From Nitzschia sp. DOCU1 (taxonomy: Eukaryota; Bacillariophyta; Bacillariophyceae; Bacillariales; Bacillariaceae): DNA of 64,000 nucleotides. Position numbers and translations under genes: made by a program. Under the pieces are notes generated by a model. The model was not told the DNA's origin, searched no databases, and saw only the letters and a program-made list of their open reading frames with translations. Below, piece after piece: positions 55,901-62,863 of the stretch. Each line of letters starts with the position of its first letter. Positions within the stretch are counted from its first letter, which is position 1. The DNA lies in NCBI GenBank assembly GCA_951394045.1, contig OX596001.1, positions 1,240,001 to 1,304,000 of the forward strand, in the 5' to 3' direction.

Positions 55901-56167
55901 CAAAATTTTTAAAGAATATCTGGCACTATCAACCTCGCATTCCGGCAGACTATCACCTTCCAACTTATCGCTGAGGGGCCGCTTTCGTCCAACACATCCG
56001 AAAACATATTTGAGGCGCGGCCATGCATATCGCATGGTAGCTAGGCCAGACCCAAGATTTCCAAAAGACTGGGTGGCCTGGGTCCTCGGCACCTCACGTA
56101 TGTCAAAGCCTTGTAGGCCTATGTCATTGTCCCGCAGAGAGACGGGCGCTTGCCTAGTTGCACACAA
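52841..56167 (-). CDS. Reverse transcriptase-RNase H with N-terminal methyltransferase-like region, 1108 residues
   Basis: RT core: motif A VVDASKFFYQF (D525), LPMGAGNSPASASR, and motif C LLWVHVDDFLIHG (VDD, D632-D633), the VDD form usual in DIRS-like RTs. RNase H acidic residues: D806 in GDGSGTGTGG, E843 in YKELNTL, D872 in FTDNTLTYW and D924 in GTDGLSRG. Residues ~35-190 look like a degenerate cytosine-C5 methyltransferase: GSGLATMRYAWPRLKYVFGC (motif I-like), PVDFLAVEHLGVDI (motif IV region, but lacking the catalytic PC), RPTAIVEMWPEQ (ENV-like) and VLNATQIGGAIDQVRLVVIR (NAxxYGxPQxRxR-like). The C-terminal ~160 residues are typical uncharacterised DIRS sequence. Intact frame; the start at 56167 follows a 222-bp gap after the gag-like ORF. 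Confidence 0.85.
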   Translation of the reverse strand: MCATRQAPVSLRDNDIGLQGFDIREVPRTQATQSFGNLGSGLATMRYAWPRLKYVFGCVGRKRPLSDKLEGDSLPECEVDSARYSLKILEQHPVDFLAVEHLGVDITQQHDKTRWENLIRATTKTHRPTAIVEMWPEQAINWGSGPMGKLSRTRWEELGYSSRFRVLNATQIGGAIDQVRLVVIRVAQGHAGKWEWPAIEPSSFHSRPMSNLLTPPGLTRVWNGKGMGPKGRIYEPTEPMPSRPGSWIQTSTGVRRIGLEEYARAVGIPKELVPPTRDLKGRCLVETTSVFHWEYLSEALAKLQDSSEKLPSTMPTTPVSCTMTCPQGGPKATVAPPEFSYEMPDIREGGEWYRKRLDNLHTAAFQFPNPSKVIEEGRQILVIHRGNYSDTGPDPKQLQLLWWEWPREHWEGIRTGSRMNFLAPPLPGIHPNAKMDAEQTQVATAFVEELVDLKVLRSTDEGMRTITTAPLFVVPKEGQPGQWRVIANMLRGGQNASVGADPVILPRTSHILDRMYTGEYSAVVDASKFFYQFPTHPDDRPYLGLVHPITGIHLQYHGLPMGAGNSPASASRYGLSFLRLLRENFSVFQGQARANCFWTGFHPTGLYDPVLGYGYVLVAADGPAVLLWVHVDDFLIHGPTYEKTALALKFFLDTAVTSCGLLCHPKKLVPPRQVVKYCGFLLDSTSTPCLRIPIAKRERALAMVDFLLGTAPRRQFSRLALAVVAGVLQSLAEATPAKFGNTKLRRLHSVVHPCGYSSGATVYYTYTRLPPEVRRDLIWWREFLLLPSGRFARSARSATLVPNWGDGSGTGTGGTLGIPDRPLKMWKGTWSPVIYSFSSNYKELNTLRLTLLALMAEGRESVRGTTIFYFTDNTLTYWIAASGTTPHAPLLGLIEEIRLLELQLECSLQVVHVPGLTMIIQGTDGLSRGVWLSPFNSNNVANLTAHVFDPLPFDPLLVRNILCHLGLDLHSWRYQPWDAKWDAQPMFGNLNVWFPPPELARQALTFMLETWVEVPRTTSALFFVPRVVPSFWFGLSRFLQEVTIIKPSETTLRFPPVLPIPFVVIYLLPHVPLFPTPRLDMLTFSRFERAHRTQADAMRRLPPHHLQE

Positions 56168-56389
56168 TAGCTCACCTGTTCAAATGGAACAAGGTGGGAT
56201 GCAAAGATTCGTTAGTTTATGAACCGAATATAAAGAATCGATATTGTATGCCGGGCGCAGCCGCGAATGACCGAAGGGAGGACAGCAACCTGACAGTAGT
56301 GGGAGAGGGCCTGGACCACCGGGTCGGGCCGTCACCGCTATATGTCACCTTGCACGTCCTACCTACCTTCTCCTTGGATTTCCGACAGA

Positions 56390-57682
56390 CTAGGAAGCTG
56401 CAGCTCGTGCCTTTTCAAGCAGTTCATGAAGATCCGCAGTAGGCTCCTCCCTATGGTATTCTGCAAAAGCCTTTCGAGCAGCAACTGCTTTTGACTCGGT
56501 CAAGTTTTTGAAAGGGCACTCGGTTTTTGTCCCGTTCAAATTTAGCAGCTTGTGGAGCTCCTTAGACTTGCAATGGTGACAACGGGTGGTGCTGGGGGTA
56601 TTGGCTGATTTCTTCTCCGGCTCTGCACTTGGTTTGGAATGGATGGAGGATAACTGGGCTATTTGGGCCCACATCCCCTCCATCATGTCGGAGACATAGA
56701 AATTCCCCGTGGCCGCATCTCGTAGGTAGGTATATGTTTGCAGCACCAAATACCTCTTGTTTTGCGCATGGTTCCGAACATCAAGCAGTTTGCGAGAGTG
56801 GTAATTGAAAATGACGCGAGCTGGACCATGCTCCCATTCGCCATTGTCGAATAAGAGCTGTCGCACATGGTTGATCAAGCGGCTGTAAAGGTCGAAGGAT
56901 CTTCCAATGATTACGGGAATAAATCCCGAAACCAAATATGCGGTCGCTGCTGTCTTGTCGAAGTGCCTTTTATAGAGGAAAGACCGAAGCATCGACTCCA
57001 TACTCTTAAAGGCGGGCTTCTTCGACTTTTCCAACTCTCGGGCGAAACTGGTAAATTCTTCCGCTGTTTTAACCTTACCCATGGCGTGGCGTTTCTGCGC
57101 CTTCCAGAGGGAGTCGTGTATCTGTATTTTCTTCCCGAGTGTCGTAGCCAACAACGTGGCCGAATATTCGGTCATTTTATCCATCGCCCCGACATCATCA
57201 TCCGGTACATCCGGATTCCACATACCTGGTAGGCTGGTTACGTCCACAGCCGAATTGTACAGGTCAGAATGATCCCCACGGGGCAGACCCGGAGGCCCAA
57301 TGCGGTCATCAAAGGAAGGGTCATCGATCTCCCTTCCATAAATTAGGCTCTCCTTGCCTTTCGAAGGGTCCTCTCCCTGAAACTCCGCTCCTTGTGCCAC
57401 TAATTTGGCTTGTCGACGCTTATTCTTCGATCGACGCTTGCTTCGCCGCCCTTTTTTCTTTTTATCTCGCTTCGAACTCGATTCACTTTCATCCTCCGTT
57501 GAAGAACCGCTCTCACTTTCGGAAGTTTGGTCCGACGACCATGAGGACGCATCAGAGGATGAGGATGAGGAATCGCTCCCCCCGGGTGTCTTCGCACTCT
57601 TTTTCATGGCCCCGTCTAGGATCCACGCCCGACCTGCTGCTTCCGTCGGGAATTTCTTGCGGAGGTGATAGCCGTGGCGCAT
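56390..57682 (-). CDS. Gag-like protein of the DIRS-like element, 430 residues
   Basis: ATG 57682. The N-terminal third is Ser/Glu-rich then strongly basic (KKKKGRRSKRRSKNKRRQ), consistent with nucleic-acid binding. The middle is helical (EYSATLLATTLGKKIQIHDS, FKSMESMLRSFLYKRHFDKT, FNYHSRKLLDVRNHAQ). Near the C terminus a Cys/His group, CHHCKSKELHKLL..TECPF, may be a small zinc knuckle. There is no catalytic motif. It is first in the element and in the same orientation as RT, so Gag is the likely role. Confidence 0.7.
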   Translation of the reverse strand: MRHGYHLRKKFPTEAAGRAWILDGAMKKSAKTPGGSDSSSSSSDASSWSSDQTSESESGSSTEDESESSSKRDKKKKGRRSKRRSKNKRRQAKLVAQGAEFQGEDPSKGKESLIYGREIDDPSFDDRIGPPGLPRGDHSDLYNSAVDVTSLPGMWNPDVPDDDVGAMDKMTEYSATLLATTLGKKIQIHDSLWKAQKRHAMGKVKTAEEFTSFARELEKSKKPAFKSMESMLRSFLYKRHFDKTAATAYLVSGFIPVIIGRSFDLYSRLINHVRQLLFDNGEWEHGPARVIFNYHSRKLLDVRNHAQNKRYLVLQTYTYLRDAATGNFYVSDMMEGMWAQIAQLSSIHSKPSAEPEKKSANTPSTTRCHHCKSKELHKLLNLNGTKTECPFKNLTESKAVAARKAFAEYHREEPTADLHELLEKARAAAS

Positions 57683-57751
57683 GGCCCGATACCGCTCTGA
57701 AGAAAAGTAACCACCGAACTAGCAGGGTTAACGCAAAATCCATCCATCAAA

Positions 57752-57787
57752 TGACACGGACTAGAGTAGGCCGTGTCAGTTTAGAAC
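57752..57787. other. Inverted repeat abutting the GTTTAGAAC core at the right element end
   Basis: TGACACGG (57752-57759) and CCGTGTCA (57771-57778) are perfect inverted 8-mers with an 11-nt spacer, immediately followed by GTTTAGAAC (57779-57787). This resembles a tyrosine-recombinase arm/core arrangement. Confidence 0.4.
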
Positions 57788-57796
57788 CAAGCATGC

Positions 57797-58870
57797 AACC
57801 CAGTGGCATTTCTGTTAGAATTTCTCAGCAATTGATCGTGCGCCAGAGTCCCATGGCGGGAAGTCTCCAAGCCTTCCTACCATCGTGGAGCAAGAAGATG
57901 CAACCGTCAAACAAAAGCTTTCAGTTGTAGCCGCAAATGAACGACTTCCCTCTTCTTCTTTGTCTTGAGCAGCGAGGGGAACAACAAAACTGCTACTAGC
58001 TGTGATTCTTGGGGTTTCCCTTGGTAATTGTAGCCTTGGGTTGAAGGCTGTTCCCAGTATCATTGGAGTCTTCGAGGGGGTCCTCGGGGAGGATGTGGGA
58101 TAATCCAATGATTCGCTCTGGTGTGTATTCGGGCGAGGCCGCTTCTTTGGAATAATCGGCAGCTGAACGCTTTGTCTGTCTTGCATATGACAAACTAGGG
58201 GATGGGGATATACCCCGCACATTCTTTGTAGCCCTTTGACTGACGGTTGACGAGCATCCACATCTGATGATATCCGATGGAGCTGGGATCTGCCTCAAAT
58301 AAAATGGATGGAGTACGACCTCCTGTTCGTTCAGAGCGACGCTAGCTTTGCAACCCAGTGGAAATATTGCCCGCCATAGTTATAATACCTCGGCTATTCG
58401 TGGTACTCGAGAGTTCCATGGCGAAACATCTAGGAGTCGGCGCTCCTACCATTGGGGATCAAGAGTATACAACCGTCAACGAAAGTTTTGAGTTGTATCC
58501 GCGAACGAACGAGTTTCCGTTTCTTCTGTGTTGTTCAGCAAGAAGGCGATGCAACTGTTGACGTTTCCCGTCAGTGATTGTACATTGTCGGTCTAAGTCT
58601 TTTCCTCAATATCATCGGAGTCTCACTATGATAGGGGTGATCGGATGTCGTCCGAGTGGGTATGCGGGGCAGGGAGCGCCGAACAATCACTTGCAGACGC
58701 TGTGGCTGTCTTGATCCTCGTCATGCCAAACTGGAGCAGGCGGGAGACTAACCCCCACTCAACCTTTGGAAAGATGAATCCAATAGTTACGAACGTAGAC
58801 TCTGAAATTGGTTTGTAACTCTTTGCTTGAAGGATGACGAGCATCCCCGTCCGATGATCGTCTTCGTTCA
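57797..58870. repeat. Diverged ~500-bp tandem duplication
   Basis: 57797-58290 and 58349-58870 align in order: CCCAGTGG.., AGTTCCATGGCG versus AGTCCCATGGCGGG, CTACCAT..GG, CAACCGTCAA, GTTGTA..CCGC, GTATCAT(C/T)GGAGTC, GACGAGCATCC. Both carry the same minus-strand coding remnant, (S)DxDARxPSxKxLQ. It immediately flanks the DIRS-like element. Confidence 0.65.
57815..58261 (-). pseudogene. Remnant of a duplicated C-terminal coding segment
   Basis: The frame begins DARQPSVKGLQRMCGVYPHP and corresponds to the C-terminal part of the ORF at 58759-59376 (DARHPSSKELQTNFRVYVRN). Upstream exons are missing, so this is a partial copy left by the tandem duplication. Confidence 0.4.
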
Positions 58871-59376
58871 AACAAAGAGCTACAAACGAATTTCAGAGTT
58901 TTGATGATAAATATTGGATTCTTCATCTTTCCAAGGATCAGCTGCGAAAGCCAAACAAGCAAAAAACAATTTCGTAATATCGTCTCCAGCAGACGCATCT
59001 TGGGGTCGTTCCAATCCTCGAAATGATATGGGTGGTGTTCGTTGTGATAATCATAAATCATCGCTTTGGGAAAGTAACGCTGCCGGCGGCGGCGGTCCCG
59101 TTCCGTATCTCGGTGGGGCATGCCAAAGGGCGCCAGGTCATTCTGACTGTTGATTTGGGCACTTATCATGGGACGGCGAGAGTGCACCAAAAAGTCGATT
59201 GTCAAGGATGTAGCAATGCCCAACAATATTGGAACGATTGGGTGTCGCCACCAATGTGTGAGATGTCGAGGCGATGATGATGGCCGATTTGTCAAGGCAG
59301 AATCATTGTCACTACTACTAGGCGAGGCAGAGAGCAAACGTTTCACCTCTGCCGACTGCCGCTCCCGAAACTTCAT
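58759..59376 (-). CDS. Small membrane-anchored hypothetical protein, 205 residues
   Basis: From ATG 59376 the protein starts MKFRERQSAEVKRLLSASPS and has one clear transmembrane segment, HPIVPILLGIATSLTIDFLV, and a second hydrophobic stretch later (NCFLLVWLSQLILG), with a basic/Tyr-His-rich middle (RRRRQRYFPKAMIYDYHNEH). The C terminus is repeated in the diverged duplication next to it. No family recognised. Confidence 0.4.
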   Translation of the reverse strand: MKFRERQSAEVKRLLSASPSSSDNDSALTNRPSSSPRHLTHWWRHPIVPILLGIATSLTIDFLVHSRRPMISAQINSQNDLAPFGMPHRDTERDRRRRQRYFPKAMIYDYHNEHHPYHFEDWNDPKMRLLETILRNCFLLVWLSQLILGKMKNPIFIIKTLKFVCSSLFERRRSSDGDARHPSSKELQTNFRVYVRNYWIHLSKG

Positions 59377-60576
59377 AGTAGATGGATGGGTAGTGCTATC
59401 GACAGTTTCAAAAGCATTATGCAACGTGCCACATTTTTTTAATAGTAAATTATAGCGATGATGAGTCTCCCTGGAGTATTGATGCTATCTGCAAAACAAG
59501 AGATAGGAACGAAGAGAGCACATATCTTTGTGAAGGGCGAAAGCAAGCTTGAATGATGCTATCGGCCAAACAAGAGATAGGAACGAAGAGAGCACATATC
59601 TTTGTGATAGCAAGCTTGGAATGCCTTTCCGATGAACCGCCCATGCATGGTAGGCTCATTTTTTCGCATAATTAATATCTATATATGTATATTATCATGT
59701 ACGAGTACCATTGCATGTATGTCTCTCGGCATCCCGATGATTCATTCATTGGATGCGATTATTCTTCTAATCACCATACCATATCGGATTGGCATGCACA
59801 CATGGAGGCTCAAAGTCAACGGTCCTTCGGTGATGTGGGTGGGAGAGCGCACATGCCATCAAACAACACCGAATCCTCCTTGGTGGTCAACCATGGCCAT
59901 ACGCCAACGACACAACGGCTTCTCTCTCCAATCATGCGTGTTGAACAATTTCCGCGATAGCGACACGCCCTCTTTGGTCCATACACAATGGTAGAAGGGT
60001 ATGATTCATCGGTGACTCGTAGAGGCGATCTGTTCAAGAAATGACGACAACAAGCCATGAGGAAAGGAAGATGCGTGAGGGAGAGCTAGACTCCATATCG
60101 GTTCGCCTAGCTTTTCGATCCCACAGCATCAGCACAAACATTTGTTTGCACTATCGGCATCGAAAGACTCATCGACTTACAAAACGAATGATCGTCTCTG
60201 CTGCCTGATACGGCGAGCTAATTGTCGGGTTTCATCCTTGCAACGAGAACGAGGGACAAATACGGCCACGGACTCAAACGATACCACTTCCCGCTTTCCA
60301 TATGAACGACATCTGTTAACGGCGGTGTCATTCTTTGACCTGCATCGAGTCTTCGTTGGGAAACAACAACGGAATTTCTTGACGAGACAAATTATCCTCT
60401 AGGAACTTGCAAAAACAGGGAACGTCGATATCAGTCGATCGAAATACCACCTTCTTGCTATGCATGGAGTCTTTGGTGAAATTTAGACATCCGACCTTTC
60501 GCTGTAGTTAAGCTTCTATGAAAGCTTTACTGATGACGCAAAGGGTCGGCACACCAAAAAATGCTAAAGACGACAA
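59377..60576. other. Intergenic, no supported gene
   Basis: It includes a 74-bp tandem duplication at about 59478-59626 (AAACAAGAGATAGGAACGAA followed by GAGAGCACATATCTTTGTGA, twice). Minus-strand frames at 59816-60058 and around 60150-60400 are open but show no recognisable family. Confidence 0.5.
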
Positions 60577-61255
60577 TCAAGCCGCCCGCATCTTTTTGTC
60601 CTCGGGACCTGCCTTTTGTCCCCTTTTGGGGTTCAAGGCATTGGACTCGACCTTGGGGGGATCTTTTCGTTTTGGCGCAGACATTTGTTCTTGTGGGGAC
60701 GGATTGTCGTTGCTGGTTCCTGGAACCGATGCTGGCGGAATTGAGGTTACCGGTGGTGGTGGAGCGGGAGCTGGTGCAGAGTGCTGTTGGTAGTGGTACA
60801 GTGGTGGATAAGGGGCCGCTGGTACAGCTTGTCGTGTTAGGGGTAGAGATGGCTGCAATTCTTGTGGGGACGGATTGTCGTTGCTGGTTCCTGGAACCGA
60901 TGCTGGCGAAATGGAGGTTACCGGTGGTGGTGGAGCGGGAGCTGGTGCAGAGTGCTGTTGGTAGTGGTACAGTGGTGGATAAGGGGTCGGTGGTACAGCT
61001 TGTCGTGTAAGGGGTAGAGATGGCTGCCTGGGCCATCGAGCTGGGAAGCGAGGCGGAGGAGAGCGAGATCTTGATCGAGAGCGAGATCTTGATCCAGCAG
61101 AGTTGAACTCATATCTCGATGGTGCAAGCGGTGGAGGGGGCACCGGTGCTGGAACGGCGGGGGGCAACGACTGCACATCCTGACGATGACTATGAGCCGC
61201 CGCCATAGCTTCATACCTGGCAACCATGTTTGAAACATGGCTGTCAGGTACTCTT
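60577..61255 (-). CDS. Pro-rich, RS-domain hypothetical protein (3' part)
   Basis: The frame reads VSNMVARYEAMAAAHSHRQD, PPAVPAPVPPPPLAPSRYEF, SRSRSRSRSRSPPPRF, then two copies of a 57-residue unit (QPSLPLTRQAVP..PYPPLY, HYQQHSAPAPAPPPPVTS, VPGTSNDNPSPQE), then a Lys-rich tail. The 171-bp DNA duplication (units starting near 60690 and 60861) keeps the frame, so it was probably selected or is recent. RS dipeptides are typical of splicing-related proteins. No ATG fits its start; it probably continues the frame of 61244-61585 through a frameshift or a missed intron. Confidence 0.5.
60690..61030. repeat. 171-bp in-frame tandem duplication
   Basis: CTTGTGGGGACGGATTGTCG begins at 60690 and again at 60861; the two units differ at only a few sites over ~170 bp. 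Confidence 0.9.
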
Positions 61256-61585
61256 TGCAACCTGTCTCTTCCACTTGTTGATTCTTTTGCTCAACTTAAT
61301 CCGCAGGTCTGATCCACGGGCTTCGTAACAGTCGCGCTCTCGACCGTCGATGAAATCGGCTAGACGGATTTTCCCTTGGTCAAGATTTTTGTAGAAGCTG
61401 CGGTACCCTCCACCAAACTCTTCGATGTCCTGAGCCAATTGCTTGGCTATGTTCCAAGGAAGATCGTCACGTGGATTTGTGTAAACGCTGGTAACAGATC
61501 CCGACGGGGTGCCACCAGAGCCAACAATTCGCTGGGGCTTCGACGGCGTTTGTTGCGATGATGATCTTGCTTTTTGTGAGGACAT
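61244..61585 (-). CDS. Hypothetical protein, 113 residues, shared unnamed domain
   Basis: ATG 61585 opens MSSQKARSSSQQTPSKPQRI. The segment LPWNIAKQLAQDIEEFGGGY, FYKNLDQGKIRLADF, RERDCYEARGSDLRIKLSKR resembles in length and order the C-terminal domain of the protein at 62117-62863 (W..S.A...L..DI.. .. L.. .EY....L..FR.K...EI). I know this type only as an uncharacterised domain in diatoms; no function is claimed. It ends just where the next frame (60577-61255) begins, so the two may be one gene. Confidence 0.5.
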   Translation of the reverse strand: MSSQKARSSSQQTPSKPQRIVGSGGTPSGSVTSVYTNPRDDLPWNIAKQLAQDIEEFGGGYRSFYKNLDQGKIRLADFIDGRERDCYEARGSDLRIKLSKRINKWKRQVAKST

Positions 61586-62116
61586 GGCAATTGATTTGTG
61601 TGATATTTCCCGGATCAAGGTGGAGTGCACTCGGATTCAAGATACGATTCCTACCAAAGAAATGGCGGTTCTTTGACCATGCGGGACTTGTTCAAAACAA
61701 GTAACAGCCAACGTGGATTGTTCTTTCCTCGAGGAAGTGGAACGGACAATGAGGATAGTTCTTTGTCATGTTCTTCTACCATGTGGTTGATGGACTTACT
61801 ATGGCGTGAAGGGATCATCGTGGGATCATTTTTTCGTTCCAGGAAAACTTGAGCTTGGCGGGAATGAAAATTTTGATTCATCTATGTTAGGGTGGATCTT
61901 TCTTTCGGCGGGAAGTACTGCCAATAGGCGTCTTTAAATTGACTATGATACTAGGATGATATGAGTATACGTCTTACTAGTAGCTCATCTTATAACTACT
62001 AGCAATTTCCCATCCTATGGTGTCCTCGTCCCATCCAAGCATAGGACTAGAGCACACTATTGGCAGTAGTAATAACACTTATTCTAGTAGCTATTCTTGT
62101 TATTCTAGTAGTACTA
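61586..62116. other. Intergenic, no supported gene
   Basis: Nothing coding. It is rich in CTACTAGTAG-like palindromes near 61976-62110. Confidence 0.5.
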
Positions 62117-62863
62117 CTAATTCCAGTCTGCCACCTTCTTCTTGCCTTTCACCTTTAAGGTGTGGCTGTATTTCTTGGTGCGGATCTCCTGCCAAAACTT
62201 ATCCCGAAATACCTGCAAGGGGAAGTTTTGAAAGTACTCTGGATTTGAAAGCCAGAGTTCCTGCTTTGAAATCCCCTCATGCTTATTGTTGGCTATATCT
62301 TCCTTCAGGCAGGCCTGAGCATCACTGCCTTGCCACTGAATGTAGCCAAGATGCGAGACAAGAGAGGGCACCGACCGGCTTGCAAAGTCATCGAATGCCG
62401 CCTTATCCTTGTTACGCCTGCTCGTAGATTTTGCCACTGTATCCACGATGCTCTTGAAACGAGCTTCTAGCTTCGATCGCTTGTAGTTTCCAACTTCCTC
62501 AATCTCATAGACCTCATCCAGAGGAGTATCAGCGGTAATTGTGCCATCAAAGAGGGCCTTGACAATGTTGTCTTTTGCTCGACTACGAGCCCACTTGGTG
62601 GTGGGTTCTTCTGGCTCCTCAAATTCCATCAACTTCTTCCGGAGAGCCCCAAGTCGTCTCGAAAACTTGTCGTAGTCGAAGTTTGAGCAACCCTCGACAG
62701 TATCGTAGATTTCCCGAAGGGACATGCGTCTACCGGCATTGTTCATCTCTCTCGAATTCAAGGGAACAAGAATACCGCACCTGATGGCTTTGATAAGAGC
62801 GGCTTTTGCATGACTCTTATTCCAATCTGTATTGTCTTCATTCTGGTCGTTGATGTTTGACAT
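62117..62863 (-). CDS. Hypothetical protein, 248 residues, shared unnamed domain
   Basis: ATG 62863 opens MSNINDQNEDNTDWNKSHAK. Two helical charged regions (ALIKAIRCGILVPLNSREMN; DYDKFSRRLGALRKKLMEFE) precede a second similar block (ARSRAKDNIVKALFDGTI .. YKRSKLEARFKSIVD), suggesting an internal duplication of a ~90-residue module. The C-terminal domain, IQWQGSDAQACLKEDIANNK .. LWLSNPEYFQNFPLQVFRDK .. FWQEIRTKKY, is like the 61244-61585 protein. No signal peptide, TM segment or catalytic motif. The frame is intact. Confidence 0.6.
   Translation of the reverse strand: MSNINDQNEDNTDWNKSHAKAALIKAIRCGILVPLNSREMNNAGRRMSLREIYDTVEGCSNFDYDKFSRRLGALRKKLMEFEEPEEPTTKWARSRAKDNIVKALFDGTITADTPLDEVYEIEEVGNYKRSKLEARFKSIVDTVAKSTSRRNKDKAAFDDFASRSVPSLVSHLGYIQWQGSDAQACLKEDIANNKHEGISKQELWLSNPEYFQNFPLQVFRDKFWQEIRTKKYSHTLKVKGKKKVADWN

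Larger units (their letters stand above)
50489..57787 (-). mobile_element. DIRS/Ngaro-like tyrosine-recombinase retrotransposon, ~7.3 kb, apparently intact
   Basis: Minus-strand order: gag-like ORF (57682-56390), RT-RNase H ORF (56167-52841), tyrosine recombinase ORF (52908-51403). RT plus RNase H with a tyrosine recombinase instead of an integrase defines the DIRS/Ngaro/PAT group. Boundaries are proposed from GTTTAGAAC at 50489 and 57779 (also 50858), and two identical 118-bp repeats at the 3' side. All three ORFs are undamaged, which suggests recent activity. The expected 5' A-repeat partner was not found beyond an 11-bp match, so the right limit is less certain. Confidence 0.8.

Noticed and set aside
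59685..60402. Genes in the 59.7-60.4 kb stretch
   Set aside because: Only isolated frames of <100 codons without conserved motifs.
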